From: Treponema sp.
GTDB taxonomy: Bacteria > Spirochaetota > Spirochaetia > Treponematales > Breznakiellaceae
Assembly (NCBI GenBank): GCA_031288005.1
Contig: JAITSE010000022.1
Location: 1 to 39,388 of the forward strand
DNA length: 39,388 bases
Reading direction: 5' to 3'
The position numbers and the translations under genes are program-made. This document shows, in pieces, positions 24,539-32,161 of the stretch (position 1 is its first letter; each line of letters begins with the position of its first letter). Under the pieces are notes generated by a model that made no database searches, was not told the DNA's origin, and worked only from the letters and a program-made list of their open reading frames with translations.

Positions 24539-26047
24539 TCAACCCCCGCTTTTTTTTATCTTTGACAGCTTTGGTTCATGCTTGGTAGAAACCGCCAGAT
24601 ATATGGCTTCCCGGATAAAAGATTCCAGCAGGAAACCTCCCGCGGCGGCAATGGCGCCCATACTGACATAGTATGCGTTAAGAGACTTGTCGTACAATTC
24701 AAGATTATTCGTTCTGTTATAGGTATCCGCCATAGTAGATGACAAGCCCTGTAAAACATACGCTGCCGGCAGGAGCAGCCAGAACCTGCCGTAAGCGCCG
24801 TAATATTTCCGTCTTGCGGTGTCCACATCCTTTTTTCCCTTTGGCGGTATGGGTTTCAGAGAAATCATAGGGACCGGACCAGATTCCACAGCGCCAAAAA
24901 TGACGGCTTGGGCGGTTTCGCCCGCCGGAGTAATTACCTGAAAATATTCGTATTGATTTTGACGCAGTTTCACCTCCAGAGGGATTTCCCCAAAGTACAT
25001 GGAACCCTGATAAAGGGAACCCGCGGTTTCGCCGGACGATTCCACCATGAAAACCGACTCCGCCAAGGGGGTAAGCTGCAGCGACAACTCGACAAATTCC
25101 CCCGCAGCCAGGTCCATGGAAAAATTTTGGGATGCGTGATGCTCCGCGTATACTGAAACTTCCACCTTTCCAGGGGAGCGTTCCAGTATTTCCGTTTTTC
25201 CCTTTCCCGCGTAGGCATTATTGATTAGCACCATAGCGTCTTCTGGAATCGTCGCAACTTGTACAGCCGCGGGTTCCGTTCCGGCGATAGCCGCGGCCAA
25301 GCGTCCCGAAATTTCCTCTGACGTCAGATTGATGTCTTCCGGGGAGAATATGCCGCTGTCTTCATAGATATACGAATTCGCGTAACGTGCATAAAGCCGC
25401 AGGATAACATAAAGCCGCCCGTGGAATTCCGTGACCTTCCCGGAGAGAAAAGCGTCGGCGTTCTGGCTCAGGCAAAACTGTTTTTCTTTTCCCAGTTCCG
25501 GGGCGGATGGAAAGATTCCATCTTCGTTTTCTTTGATGAGCTTAAAAGCCGGCTTTAGCCCTATCTCCGGTATCGCGGCTTCAGTTTTTTTTAAGTCCTC
25601 TTCAAGTTTAACTATTTCTTTATTGGCGGCTTCCAGGGACTTCCGGTAACTCCATCCGGCGCTGCCTTTATATAAAAGCAAATCCCGCTCATCCCGTTTG
25701 GCCGCCAGCTTTTTCCCCGCTTCCCGCCGCGCTGCGGACCAGGCCGTTCCCTCATAATATGTATATTCCGGGAAAATCCTGAGACGGTAATCTATCTCAT
25801 TGAGGGAAGCCGTAATATTCGCCTGAAGAACCTCTCCGATGATCCGCCGGGCTGGGGAAAGGGCGGAAACATCCAGGGCGGTAACGCAGAGCGCCCATTC
25901 GGTATTGATAGGCTCAACTAAGGTTTCGGCTTCATCCTGTTTCCCTGTCCCAAAGGCTTCGCAGGGAAAAAAAATGAAAACGCAGATCCCGAAAAGAAAG
26001 GTGAAAATAAAAACACAGCCCCGGCTTTGCCGTTTATGAACGCGCAT
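24539..26047 (-). CDS. PEGA-domain membrane-associated protein
   Basis: I begin at ATG 26047, which overlaps the end of prfB by 14 nt; an earlier start at 26089 is possible but deep in prfB. A signal peptide or anchor (CVFIFTFLFGICVFIFFP) follows a basic start. A coiled-coil-like segment lies at about residues 120-165, then comes a PEGA-type domain (VATIPEDAMVLINNAYAGKG with a G-x-x-x-V-x-V-Y-A-E strand), and two hydrophobic helices near the C-terminus (about 415-440 and 465-490). The PEGA fold is common in surface-linked proteins. The function is unknown. It sits in the prfB-ftsY-Lol operon. Confidence 0.74.
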   Translation of the reverse strand: MRVHKRQSRGCVFIFTFLFGICVFIFFPCEAFGTGKQDEAETLVEPINTEWALCVTALDVSALSPARRIIGEVLQANITASLNEIDYRLRIFPEYTYYEGTAWSAARREAGKKLAAKRDERDLLLYKGSAGWSYRKSLEAANKEIVKLEEDLKKTEAAIPEIGLKPAFKLIKENEDGIFPSAPELGKEKQFCLSQNADAFLSGKVTEFHGRLYVILRLYARYANSYIYEDSGIFSPEDINLTSEEISGRLAAAIAGTEPAAVQVATIPEDAMVLINNAYAGKGKTEILERSPGKVEVSVYAEHHASQNFSMDLAAGEFVELSLQLTPLAESVFMVESSGETAGSLYQGSMYFGEIPLEVKLRQNQYEYFQVITPAGETAQAVIFGAVESGPVPMISLKPIPPKGKKDVDTARRKYYGAYGRFWLLLPAAYVLQGLSSTMADTYNRTNNLELYDKSLNAYYVSMGAIAAAGGFLLESFIREAIYLAVSTKHEPKLSKIKKSGG

Positions 26048-27144
26048 TATTCCACGCAAAACGCAGATACTCCTCAATAAAATAGTCAATATCGCCGTCC
26101 ATCACCGCTTGGATGTTTCCAAGCTCCGCCTTGGTCCGGTAATCTTTTACCATTGTGTAGGGCTGGAAAACATAAGAGCGAATCTGGCTGCCCCAGGAAA
26201 TATCCTTTTTTTCCTGAGCAAAGCGCTCGTTTTCCTTTTCCTTTTCCTGCCGGTAATATTCGTAAAGCCTCGCCTTGAGCATACTCATGGCAATGGAGCG
26301 GTTCTTGATCTGGCTCCGCTCATTTTGGCAGGCCACTACGATGCCCGTAGGAAGATGGGTGAAGCGGACGGCGCTGTCGGTTTTATTCACGTGCTGCCCG
26401 CCCGCGCCGCCTGAGCGGTAAGTATCCACCCGCAGGTCTTCGGGCCGGATTTCCACCTCAATAGTATCGTCTATGACCGGAAAAATATAAGCCGACGCAA
26501 AAGAAGTATGCCGCCGGGCGTTGGCGTCAAACGGAGAAATCCTCACCAGCCTGTGCACCCCGGACTCCCCTTTAAGGCGGCCGTAGGCGTAATTCCCGTC
26601 AATGCGGCAGGTTGCCGACTTTATGCCTCCTTCGGCGTCCAGGCGGTCAACTTCTTCCACGGCGAAGCCCTTCCGTTCCGCCCAGCGGAGATACATCCGG
26701 TACAGCATCTGAGACCAGTCGCAGGCTTCGGTTCCTCCCGCGCCGGAATGAATCGTCAAGAAGCAGCCGTTTTTATCAACTTCTCCGGGCATAAGCTCGA
26801 AAATATTTTGCTTCTGATATGCCCTGGCAATGCTTTCGAGTTCCGCCCTGATTTCCGCGCTGTGCGATTCGTCTTCCGCCTCCACAGCCAGTTCCAAAAG
26901 AACCGAAAGATCGTCTATCCGCGATTTGAGTTCTTTCCACGGCTCGCAGCGGTTTTTCAGCGCCTTTAGCTCCGCAAGAACTTTTTCGGCCCCCGCCGGA
27001 TCGCTCCAGAAATGCTCATCCCCGGTCTTCGCTTCAAGTTCCGCTATTCTGCTTCCAAATGAAGCGGCTTCAAAGACGCCTCCAGGTTTCTTCGATTTTT
27101 CCCCGCAGTTCCGCGGCGGGATTTCCTAATTCAGACAGCAGCAT
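26034..27144 (-). CDS. prfB: Peptide chain release factor 2 with programmed +1 frameshift
   Basis: RF2 ends translation at UGA and UAA. The reading frame starts at ATG 27144 (SD AAGGAG at about 27153-27158), runs 24 codons to an in-frame TGA at 27072-27070, and must shift +1 at CTT-TGA to continue as E-A-A-S-F-G-S-R-I to the stop at 26034. The shifted part has all RF2 marks: ELAVEAEDE, the SPF anticodon-like motif in RISPFDANARR, and GGAGGQHVNKT for peptide release. The full length is about 369 residues. A simple ORF call would wrongly begin at 26897. It is the first gene of a long minus-strand operon. Confidence 0.95.
27070..27083 (-). promoter_or_regulatory. RF2 programmed frameshift site
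   Basis: On the minus strand, GGAGG-CGT-CTT-TGA lies at codons 22-25 region. The internal Shine-Dalgarno-like GGAGG is exactly 3 nt before CTT, the same spacing as in E. coli prfB, so slippage of the CTT-decoding tRNA onto TTT gives +1 reading. It gives negative feedback: high RF2 favours stopping at the TGA. Confidence 0.95.
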
Positions 27145-27278
27145 ATCAATTTCTCCTTCTCAACAGGATATGAAAAAGCGCGCAGCCTGTCAAAGGGCCG
27201 GGAGCCTTTTCGCTGGGCAGCGCGTTGGACTCAGGCGATGCGGTGAAATCCTCTTAGCAAGGGAAAATAAATCTTCCT

Positions 27279-27540
27279 GGAAAGATTTTCCTCCTGAGGA
27301 AAAAGATTTTCCTCCTGAGGAAAAAGATTTTCCTCCGAGGGAAAAAGATTTTCCTCCGAGGGAAAAAGATTTTCCTCCGGGGGAAAAAGATTTTCTTCCG
27401 GGGGAAAAAGATTTTCCTCCGAGGGAAAAAGATTTTCCTCCGGGGGAAAAAGATTTCTTCCCGATAGGAAAAAGTTTCTTCCCGATAGGAAAAAGTTTCT
27501 TCCCGATAGGAAAAAGTTTCTTCTCCCCGAGGAAAAGTTT
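27279..27540. repeat. 21-bp tandem repeat array upstream of prfB (about 12 copies)
   Basis: Units of about 21 bp begin ggaaaaagattttcctcc followed by gag, ggg or tga. The last few units read ggaaaaagtttcttcccgata. Each unit contains the near-palindrome ggaaaa-aga-ttttcc. Both strands are open across it in one frame (for example the heptad KDFPPRE on +), so the open frames here are a by-product of the period. It fills the gap of more than 300 bp between prfB and the 27678 gene; the part 27150-27278 shows nothing else. Confidence 0.95.
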
Positions 27541-27550
27541 CCGTTCGTCT

Positions 27551-27617
27551 GTAAGCCGCTAAGAGACCTGAGACCGCCAAGGAACCCGTTCCCCGGTCTG
27601 CGGGTCTCACGGCTTAC
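27551..27617. repeat. Nested intergenic hairpin
   Basis: Outer arms gtaagccg (27551-27558) and cggcttac (27610-27617) enclose inner gagacc/ggtctc and ggaac/gttcc stems. It belongs to the same palindrome family as the sites near 378 and 541. Confidence 0.8.
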
Positions 27618-27677
27618 TTAGAAGCTTTTCACCCCCGCTCATAGACTTTAACCCGTGAAAACGGCTATATTGGACGC

Positions 27678-27929
27678 ATGAAAATATCCCGGACGTGGCT
27701 GCTCCGCATTCTTATTGCCCTGGCCTTTGTCATAGCCGCGTACAGCGTCCTGCGGCATATTACGGGCTTTACACTGGGCGGCAAAACCGAAAATTTCCTG
27801 ATGGACGCCATCATGATCACGGCCCTGGGCGTTTTTATCTATAACCGCAAACTTGGCGCCGGCGGACCGGCAAAGAAGGAGCCGGAACAAAAGGCCGGCG
27901 GCGGGGAAAAAACTGAGCCGCCGCAGTGA
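27678..27929 (+). CDS. Small membrane protein of unknown function (83 aa)
   Basis: Two hydrophobic segments are visible (WLLRILIALAFVIAAYSVL and MDAIMITALGVFIYN), followed by a polar Lys/Glu/Gly/Pro tail (EQKAGGGEKTEPPQ). The N-terminus is basic. It is divergent from prfB and lies 117 nt before the ExbB-type gene. It may be a small envelope component. No family is recognised. Confidence 0.68.
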   Translation: MKISRTWLLRILIALAFVIAAYSVLRHITGFTLGGKTENFLMDAIMITALGVFIYNRKLGAGGPAKKEPEQKAGGGEKTEPPQ

Positions 27930-27967
27930 GGCTTGGGTCCGGCTTCAGCCTGGATTCTTCTATCTAG

Positions 27968-27988
27968 ATTCTACTATATATATAGAAT
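27968..27988. promoter_or_regulatory. AT-rich inverted repeat before exbB
   Basis: attcta and tagaat enclose a tatata core in the gap between the small membrane gene and the ExbB-type gene. It could be part of the operon promoter or an operator; there is no clear -35/-10 pair. Confidence 0.3.
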
Positions 27989-28046
27989 GACTTATTCGAT
28001 AAAAAGCCCGCCGCATAAGAGCAGTCCCGCGGTAAAGTGAGGCCGC

Positions 28047-28724
28047 ATGGGAGAAACCGCGCGTTTTTCGCTGATGGAGCTGTTCAGGATGGGCGGGCCT
28101 TTCATGTGGCCCCTCTTTTTCTTTTCCGCGGCGCTTACAGCTATAATTCTGGAACGGCTCATTTACTTTCTCCGCAGCGGCCCGCGCTTCGGCGTCATAA
28201 AAGAAAAGGCCGGGGAGTTTATCAGGGCGGGGGAGCTTTCCGGCGCGGAGGACTATCTTTCGGGGCTTGCCAGGCGGCGCATGGGGGCGCGCATTTTCCT
28301 TGCCATCGTGAAGAGCCCGGAGCTTGACGAACAGCGCATGGAACGGGCGGCGGAAGCGGAAGCCCGGAGCTGCATCAATTCCCTTGAAGAGGGTCTCAGC
28401 TTCCTCACGGCCCTTGGCTCCATTGCCCAACTGACGGGCTTTTTGGGGACTGTCTCCGGCATGATAGGGGCCTTCAAGTCCATTGCCGAAGCGGAGGAGT
28501 TAAGCGCGCAGACCGCGGCCAGCGGCGTCTACGAGGCGCTGATCACCACTGTTTTCGGGCTAATCATCGCCATTGCCGCCATGATCGCGCATTCCCTGTT
28601 CAGCCATGTTGTTGACAAATTCGCCGCGGATGCGGAGAAAAGCTGCGCGGAGCTGATAAGCGGGCTTGCTGCGGAAAAGGGGCGCGCAAAGACCGCTCCC
28701 GCGTTTCAAGAGAGGCCGGAATGA
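28047..28724 (+). CDS. exbB: ExbB/TolQ/MotA-type proton channel protein
   Basis: The 225-residue protein has an N-terminal helix (GGPFMWPLFFFSAALTAIILER), a cytoplasmic middle region, and two closely spaced helices containing TALGSIAQLTGFLGTVSGMIGAFKSI (two blocks) and ITTVFGLIIAIAAMIAHSLF. These are the ExbB/TolQ signature helices. With ExbD it conducts protons to drive a TonB-type arm. The start ATG 28047 lies soon after a purine-rich stretch. It overlaps exbD by 4 nt. Confidence 0.9.
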   Translation: MGETARFSLMELFRMGGPFMWPLFFFSAALTAIILERLIYFLRSGPRFGVIKEKAGEFIRAGELSGAEDYLSGLARRRMGARIFLAIVKSPELDEQRMERAAEAEARSCINSLEEGLSFLTALGSIAQLTGFLGTVSGMIGAFKSIAEAEELSAQTAASGVYEALITTVFGLIIAIAAMIAHSLFSHVVDKFAADAEKSCAELISGLAAEKGRAKTAPAFQERPE

Positions 28725-29149
28725 ACCTGGCAAGAAAAAAGCGCAAAGCCTTTGACGGATTAAGCGCTTCAAGCGACATCGCCTTTCTGCTGATCGTCTA
28801 TTTTGCCGTTATCGCCGGGTTCAGCGCAGACAAGGGCTTTTTGATAAAGCTGCCCGGCAAAGATTCCGCCCCTTTGATCCAGGACCAAGAGCCTCTGCGC
28901 TTTGAACTTGACGCCGCGGGGAATATCCTGCGCCGGGGAGAAGTCATTACAGCCGCTGAGACCGAAAAGTTCCTCCGCGCCGCGCTTGAGCTCAGGCCAA
29001 ACTCCGCCGTGCTCCTCACGGTCTCCCCCGGGCTTTCCTGGCAGCGGGTAGTCTCCTTTGTGGAACTGGCGCGGAAGCTGTCAGTTGATTCCTTCTCTTT
29101 CGCCTTGAAGAAAACTCCTCTGGACCATGAGGGGGGCGCGGAGCAATGA
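28721..29149 (+). CDS. exbD: ExbD/TolR-type protein, first
   Basis: A short basic N-terminus, one transmembrane helix with the critical aspartate (SASSDIAFLLIVYFAVIAG, Asp19) and a periplasmic domain with a TolR-like end (VVSFVELARKLSVDSFSFAL). It couples proton flow to the TonB arm. It overlaps its neighbours on both sides by 4 nt. A second ExbD follows immediately. Confidence 0.89.
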   Translation: MNLARKKRKAFDGLSASSDIAFLLIVYFAVIAGFSADKGFLIKLPGKDSAPLIQDQEPLRFELDAAGNILRRGEVITAAETEKFLRAALELRPNSAVLLTVSPGLSWQRVVSFVELARKLSVDSFSFALKKTPLDHEGGAEQ

Positions 29150-29541
29150 AACTGCGCCGGGAACGGGAAAGAGCCGCCGGTATCTATTCCATGTCTGATC
29201 TAGCCTTTCTGCTCCTCATTTTCATCATGCTGGCGGCGCTGAACGGCCAGCGCCGGGAAGCTAAAATCGCATACCCCGAAGCGGAAGCGGCAAAGATAAG
29301 CGGTGCGGAAAAAAGCCTGGAGATATGGATAGACCGCGCCGGAGTTCTCTACCTGGACGGCCTTTCCTGCGGCGTCCAGGACATCGAGGACGCGGCGGCC
29401 AAGCTCTGCCGGACCGCACCGGATACACGCCTGCACATCATAGCTGACCGGGACGCGGCGTTTTCACAGGTTCACAAAGTTCTGGAAATCCTGCAATTCC
29501 TCGAATACCGGGCAGTCAGCTTGGGCGTAAAAGATGCGTAA
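29146..29541 (+). CDS. exbD: ExbD/TolR-type protein, second
   Basis: Same architecture as the preceding gene: basic N-terminus, helix with the channel aspartate (SMSDLAFLLLIFIMLAALN, Asp18), and a periplasmic domain with ADRDAAFSQVHKVLEILQ. The two copies differ widely in sequence, so they are not a recent duplication and probably assemble as a heteromeric pair with ExbB. It overlaps the tonB-like gene by 8 nt. Confidence 0.89.
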   Translation: MKLRRERERAAGIYSMSDLAFLLLIFIMLAALNGQRREAKIAYPEAEAAKISGAEKSLEIWIDRAGVLYLDGLSCGVQDIEDAAAKLCRTAPDTRLHIIADRDAAFSQVHKVLEILQFLEYRAVSLGVKDA

Positions 29542-30223
29542 GACTGAGCTTGCCAGGCTTGTTCTGTTCGCAGCGGCGGCCGCGGCCCAGGCCCTGCTGA
29601 TATTCTTTTTTAAGCCCAGCCTTGACGCTCCGCTCATGGCGCGGAGAAAGACGGAAGCGCCGGCGCTTATGAAACTTGCTTTTTTTAAGGAAGAAAAAGA
29701 ACCGCCTCAAGCGCCGCCTTCTCCGCCGTCTAAAACAGCTTTAGCCCGGCCCGCGGAATCCCAGACTGCTAAGGCTGCTTTAGCTGCCAAGGCTGCTGCG
29801 GAAGCCCCGGTTGAGGCCGCGGCGGAAATCGAAACGGAAGAAGCGCCCGATCCGGGAACAGCGCCGGCGGCTGCTTTAGCTGCCAAGGCTGCCCAGAAAG
29901 CGAAAAGCGGGGAAGAGTACCTCCCCATGTATCGGGTCTCAGTCCTCCCGGTTTTCCGTGAAAAGGACATTCTCGCCGCGCTCGTCTACCCCGGCATAGC
30001 CCTGCGTTCCCGTCTTGAAGGCGCGGCCTATCTGGAACTCCTCGTTGACCGGCGGGGAGAAGTGAAGCGAATCGCCGTGCTGAAAGAAAACCCGCCGGGC
30101 CTGGGCTTTGGGGAAGCCGCGGCCAATGCCTTCCGTGGCCGAAGGGGAAAGCCCGCGGAAGCTAACGGCGTCCCCGTTGGAGTAATCTACCGGTATCCCG
30201 TGCGGTTCAAGCTTAAAAACTAA
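29534..30223 (+). CDS. tonB: TonB-like energy transducer
   Basis: Residues 8-28 form an inner-membrane helix; residues 50-125 are a Pro/Ala/Lys/Glu-rich linker; and the C-terminus (about residues 140-229) is a TonB domain (Y-P-G-I-A-L-R-S-R-L-E-G, YLELLVDRRGEVKRIAVLKE and a final YRYPVRFKL). It would link the proton-driven ExbBD motor to outer-membrane receptors. The linker contains two identical 24-bp DNA repeats (29773-29796, 29869-29892). The operon ends with palindromic hairpins. Confidence 0.84.
   Translation: MRKTELARLVLFAAAAAAQALLIFFFKPSLDAPLMARRKTEAPALMKLAFFKEEKEPPQAPPSPPSKTALARPAESQTAKAALAAKAAAEAPVEAAAEIETEEAPDPGTAPAAALAAKAAQKAKSGEEYLPMYRVSVLPVFREKDILAALVYPGIALRSRLEGAAYLELLVDRRGEVKRIAVLKENPPGLGFGEAAANAFRGRRGKPAEANGVPVGVIYRYPVRFKLKN
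29773..29892 (+). repeat. Identical 24-bp repeats in the TonB linker
   Basis: Bases 29773-29796 and 29869-29892 are identical 24-bp strings (core gctgctttagctgccaag) in the same frame, coding Ala/Leu/Lys. Parts of the same string occur at 9487-9501 (lipoprotein) and 10847-10864 (the other lipoprotein), so it is a dispersed intragenic repeat. Confidence 0.93.
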
Positions 30224-30236
30224 CGCTAAAACCAGT

Positions 30237-30460
30237 GCAAGCTGAGACTTGGAACCGAAGGTTCCAAGTCTCAGCTTGCTTAGGAGTTTTTGCCCCTGAA
30301 GGGGGCAAAAACTCCAAGCAACCCGCAAGAGACTTTAGTCCCAGGGTTGCAGGGAGAAGTGCGGAGAACCAGTCCGGGGAGTTTTGGAACCGCTGCACAG
30401 CCTTAGAACCGCACAGTTTGCAGGTTCCAAAACTCCAAGCAACCCGCAAGGGTTGCAGGC
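30237..30460. repeat. Intergenic palindrome stack between tonB and gcvT
   Basis: This fills the gap of more than 300 bp from 30224 to 30568. A perfect 20-bp hairpin with loop gaa lies at 30237-30279. ggagtttttgcccc/ggggcaaaaactcc follows at 30283-30315, then ggttgc/gcaacc and GGAGTTTTGGAACC..GGTTCCAAAACTCC (about 30379-30438). The remainder up to gcvT is unstructured; I see no glycine riboswitch there. Confidence 0.88.
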
Positions 30461-30568
30461 TTGCGGCTTGCAAGGGACTAGTATAAAGTAGAGACGGGTT
30501 GAGCAACGGTTCCGCAAAGGCGGACCCTCCGGTTTTCTTCTATAGTATAGAACTAAAGCGAGGCTGGT

Positions 30569-31702
30569 TTGGAAAAGAAAACTCCCCTTTATCAATGGCA
30601 CCTGTCTCACGGCGGAAAAATTGTTCCCTTTGCGGGTTATCTCCTGCCCATACAGTACGAGCGGGGCCTTATCGCCGAACATCTTGCGGTCCGGGAAAAA
30701 GCCGGCCTTTTCGACGTATCCCACATGGGGGAATTCGTCGTTCAAGGCCCGGGGGCCCTGGCCGCGCTTCAACACATACTCACCAACGATTTTTCCAACA
30801 TGAGCATTGGCCGGGTCCGCTACACTCTGATGTGCAATGAGAAGGGCGGCGTGATTGACGACCTGGTGGTATGCAGAATGGCGGAAGACCGCTATATGCT
30901 GGTGGTAAACGCCGCCAACCGTGAAAAGGACGTCGCCTGGATACGAACATCCCTGGACAGCCGGGGCAGCAGTAGCAGCCGGGGCAGTCTAGACAGCTTT
31001 CGCAGTCTGGAAGTCTCGTTTGAGGACAGCTCCGATTCCCTGGCGCAGATAGCCCTCCAGGGACCCCAGGCGGAAGCCATACTCTCAGAGCTTTCGGCTG
31101 ACATCCCGGAAAAATATTACACCCTCATTGAAAACGGCAAGACTGCGGGCATTAACTGCATCGTTTCCCGCACGGGATACACCGGGGAAGCGGGCTTTGA
31201 ACTCTACTGCTCCCTGGAAGAGGCGGAAAAACTGTGGGAGGCGCTTCTTGAAGCCGGAAAAGACAGGGGCCTCATCCCCTGCGGCCTTGGGGCCAGAGAT
31301 ACTCTGCGGCTTGAAGCGGCTATGCCACTTTACGGTCACGAGATGGACGAAACCGTAACGCCCTTCGAGGCCGGCCTGGGTTTTGCCGTCAAGATGAGCA
31401 AAGCGGATTTTACCGGGAAGAAAGCCCTCCTGGGCAGGGAAAAGCCCTCTCGCGTCAGGGCCGGTCTGCGCGTTACCGGCAAGGGCATAATCAGGGAAGG
31501 GGCGGAGCTTTTCCGCCGCGGGGAACCCGGCGGCGCGTCTGTGGGCAAGACAACATCGGGGACCTTCTGTCCATATTTGAAAGAAGCCCTGGCCATGGCC
31601 CTGGTGGACGCGGCCTGCGCCGAACCGGGAACCCGGATAGAAGCGGATGTAAGGGGCAGAAGGATTGAGGCGGAGATATGCGCGCTTCCGTTTTACCGCT
31701 AA
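30569..31702 (+). CDS. gcvT: Aminomethyltransferase, glycine cleavage T protein
   Basis: GcvT transfers the aminomethyl carbon to tetrahydrofolate and releases ammonia in the glycine cleavage system. Family blocks: HGGKIVPFAGYLLPIQY, VREKAGLFDVSHMGEF, ALQGPQAEAIL, RTGYTGEAGFELYC, and GLGARDTLRLEAAMPLYGHEMD (two blocks). No ATG lies near the N-terminus, so TTG at 30569 (with gagg upstream) is the likely start. A Ser/Gly/Leu insertion at about residues 127-147 comes from a repeat. It is the first gene of gcvT-gcvH-gcvPA. Confidence 0.94.
   Translation: MEKKTPLYQWHLSHGGKIVPFAGYLLPIQYERGLIAEHLAVREKAGLFDVSHMGEFVVQGPGALAALQHILTNDFSNMSIGRVRYTLMCNEKGGVIDDLVVCRMAEDRYMLVVNAANREKDVAWIRTSLDSRGSSSSRGSLDSFRSLEVSFEDSSDSLAQIALQGPQAEAILSELSADIPEKYYTLIENGKTAGINCIVSRTGYTGEAGFELYCSLEEAEKLWEALLEAGKDRGLIPCGLGARDTLRLEAAMPLYGHEMDETVTPFEAGLGFAVKMSKADFTGKKALLGREKPSRVRAGLRVTGKGIIREGAELFRRGEPGGASVGKTTSGTFCPYLKEALAMALVDAACAEPGTRIEADVRGRRIEAEICALPFYR
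30948..31010 (+). repeat. In-frame repeat insertion inside gcvT
   Basis: Degenerate copies of agccggggcag and gcagtct/gacagc encode a Ser/Gly/Arg/Leu run that replaces the usual short linker before SLAQIALQGP. It is similar in type, but not identical, to the miaA 9-bp repeat. Confidence 0.8.
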
Positions 31703-31773
31703 ATTTAAGGCCGGAGCCAAAAACTGGTCTTGTTCAACTGTCTGAAAATGTCTGAAAGAATGGAGGAATCAAA

Positions 31774-32151
31774 ATGAATTTACCGGAAGAATTGAAGTAC
31801 GCCAAATCCCACGAATGGGTGCGGATACTGAAAGGGGGCCTCATCGAGATCGGCCTCAGCGACTTTGCCCAGCAGGAATTGGGGGATATTGTGTTTGCCG
31901 GTCTGCCTGAACCGGGGGCTTCCCTGAGCGCCGGCGCTTCCTTCGCGGATGTCGAGTCGGTAAAAGCGGTTTCGGAAGTCTACAGCCCCCTTACCGGGAC
32001 GGTAAAAGAAGTCAATAAGGCCGTTGCCGATTCCCCGGAGTTGATTAACGAAGCGCCCTACGAAGCCTGGCTCATCCGGGCCGAAGGGGAGCTTGCCGGG
32101 GAGGAGCTTCTCAGCGCGGCGGAATACAGGGACCAGCTTCCCCGGGAATAG
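31774..32151 (+). CDS. gcvH: Glycine cleavage system H protein
   Basis: GcvH carries lipoate on a lysine and shuttles the aminomethyl group between P and T proteins. The lipoylation motif DVESVKAVSEVYSP has the lysine at residue 64. Flanking blocks are SHEWVRI and LGDIVFAGLPEPG, and the C-terminal AWLIRA. ATG 31774 has GGAGGA upstream. At 125 residues it is full length. Confidence 0.96.
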   Translation: MNLPEELKYAKSHEWVRILKGGLIEIGLSDFAQQELGDIVFAGLPEPGASLSAGASFADVESVKAVSEVYSPLTGTVKEVNKAVADSPELINEAPYEAWLIRAEGELAGEELLSAAEYRDQLPRE

Positions 32152-32161
32152 GGAGGCGATT

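Noticed and set aside
26034..26897. RF2 starting at 26897
   Set aside because: The upstream 82 residues match RF2 and are joined by a standard frameshift site.
27059..27562. A 167-residue forward reading frame rich in KDFPPRE heptads
   Set aside because: It overlaps the start of prfB on the other strand and owes its openness to the 21-bp period; no RBS or domain.
27254..27610. A minus-strand frame through the same array (RRKIFFP repeats)
   Set aside because: Same reason: the repeat period keeps several frames open.
30316..30568. Glycine riboswitch before gcvT
   Set aside because: The leader is short and dominated by the palindrome family; I see no tandem glycine aptamer pattern.
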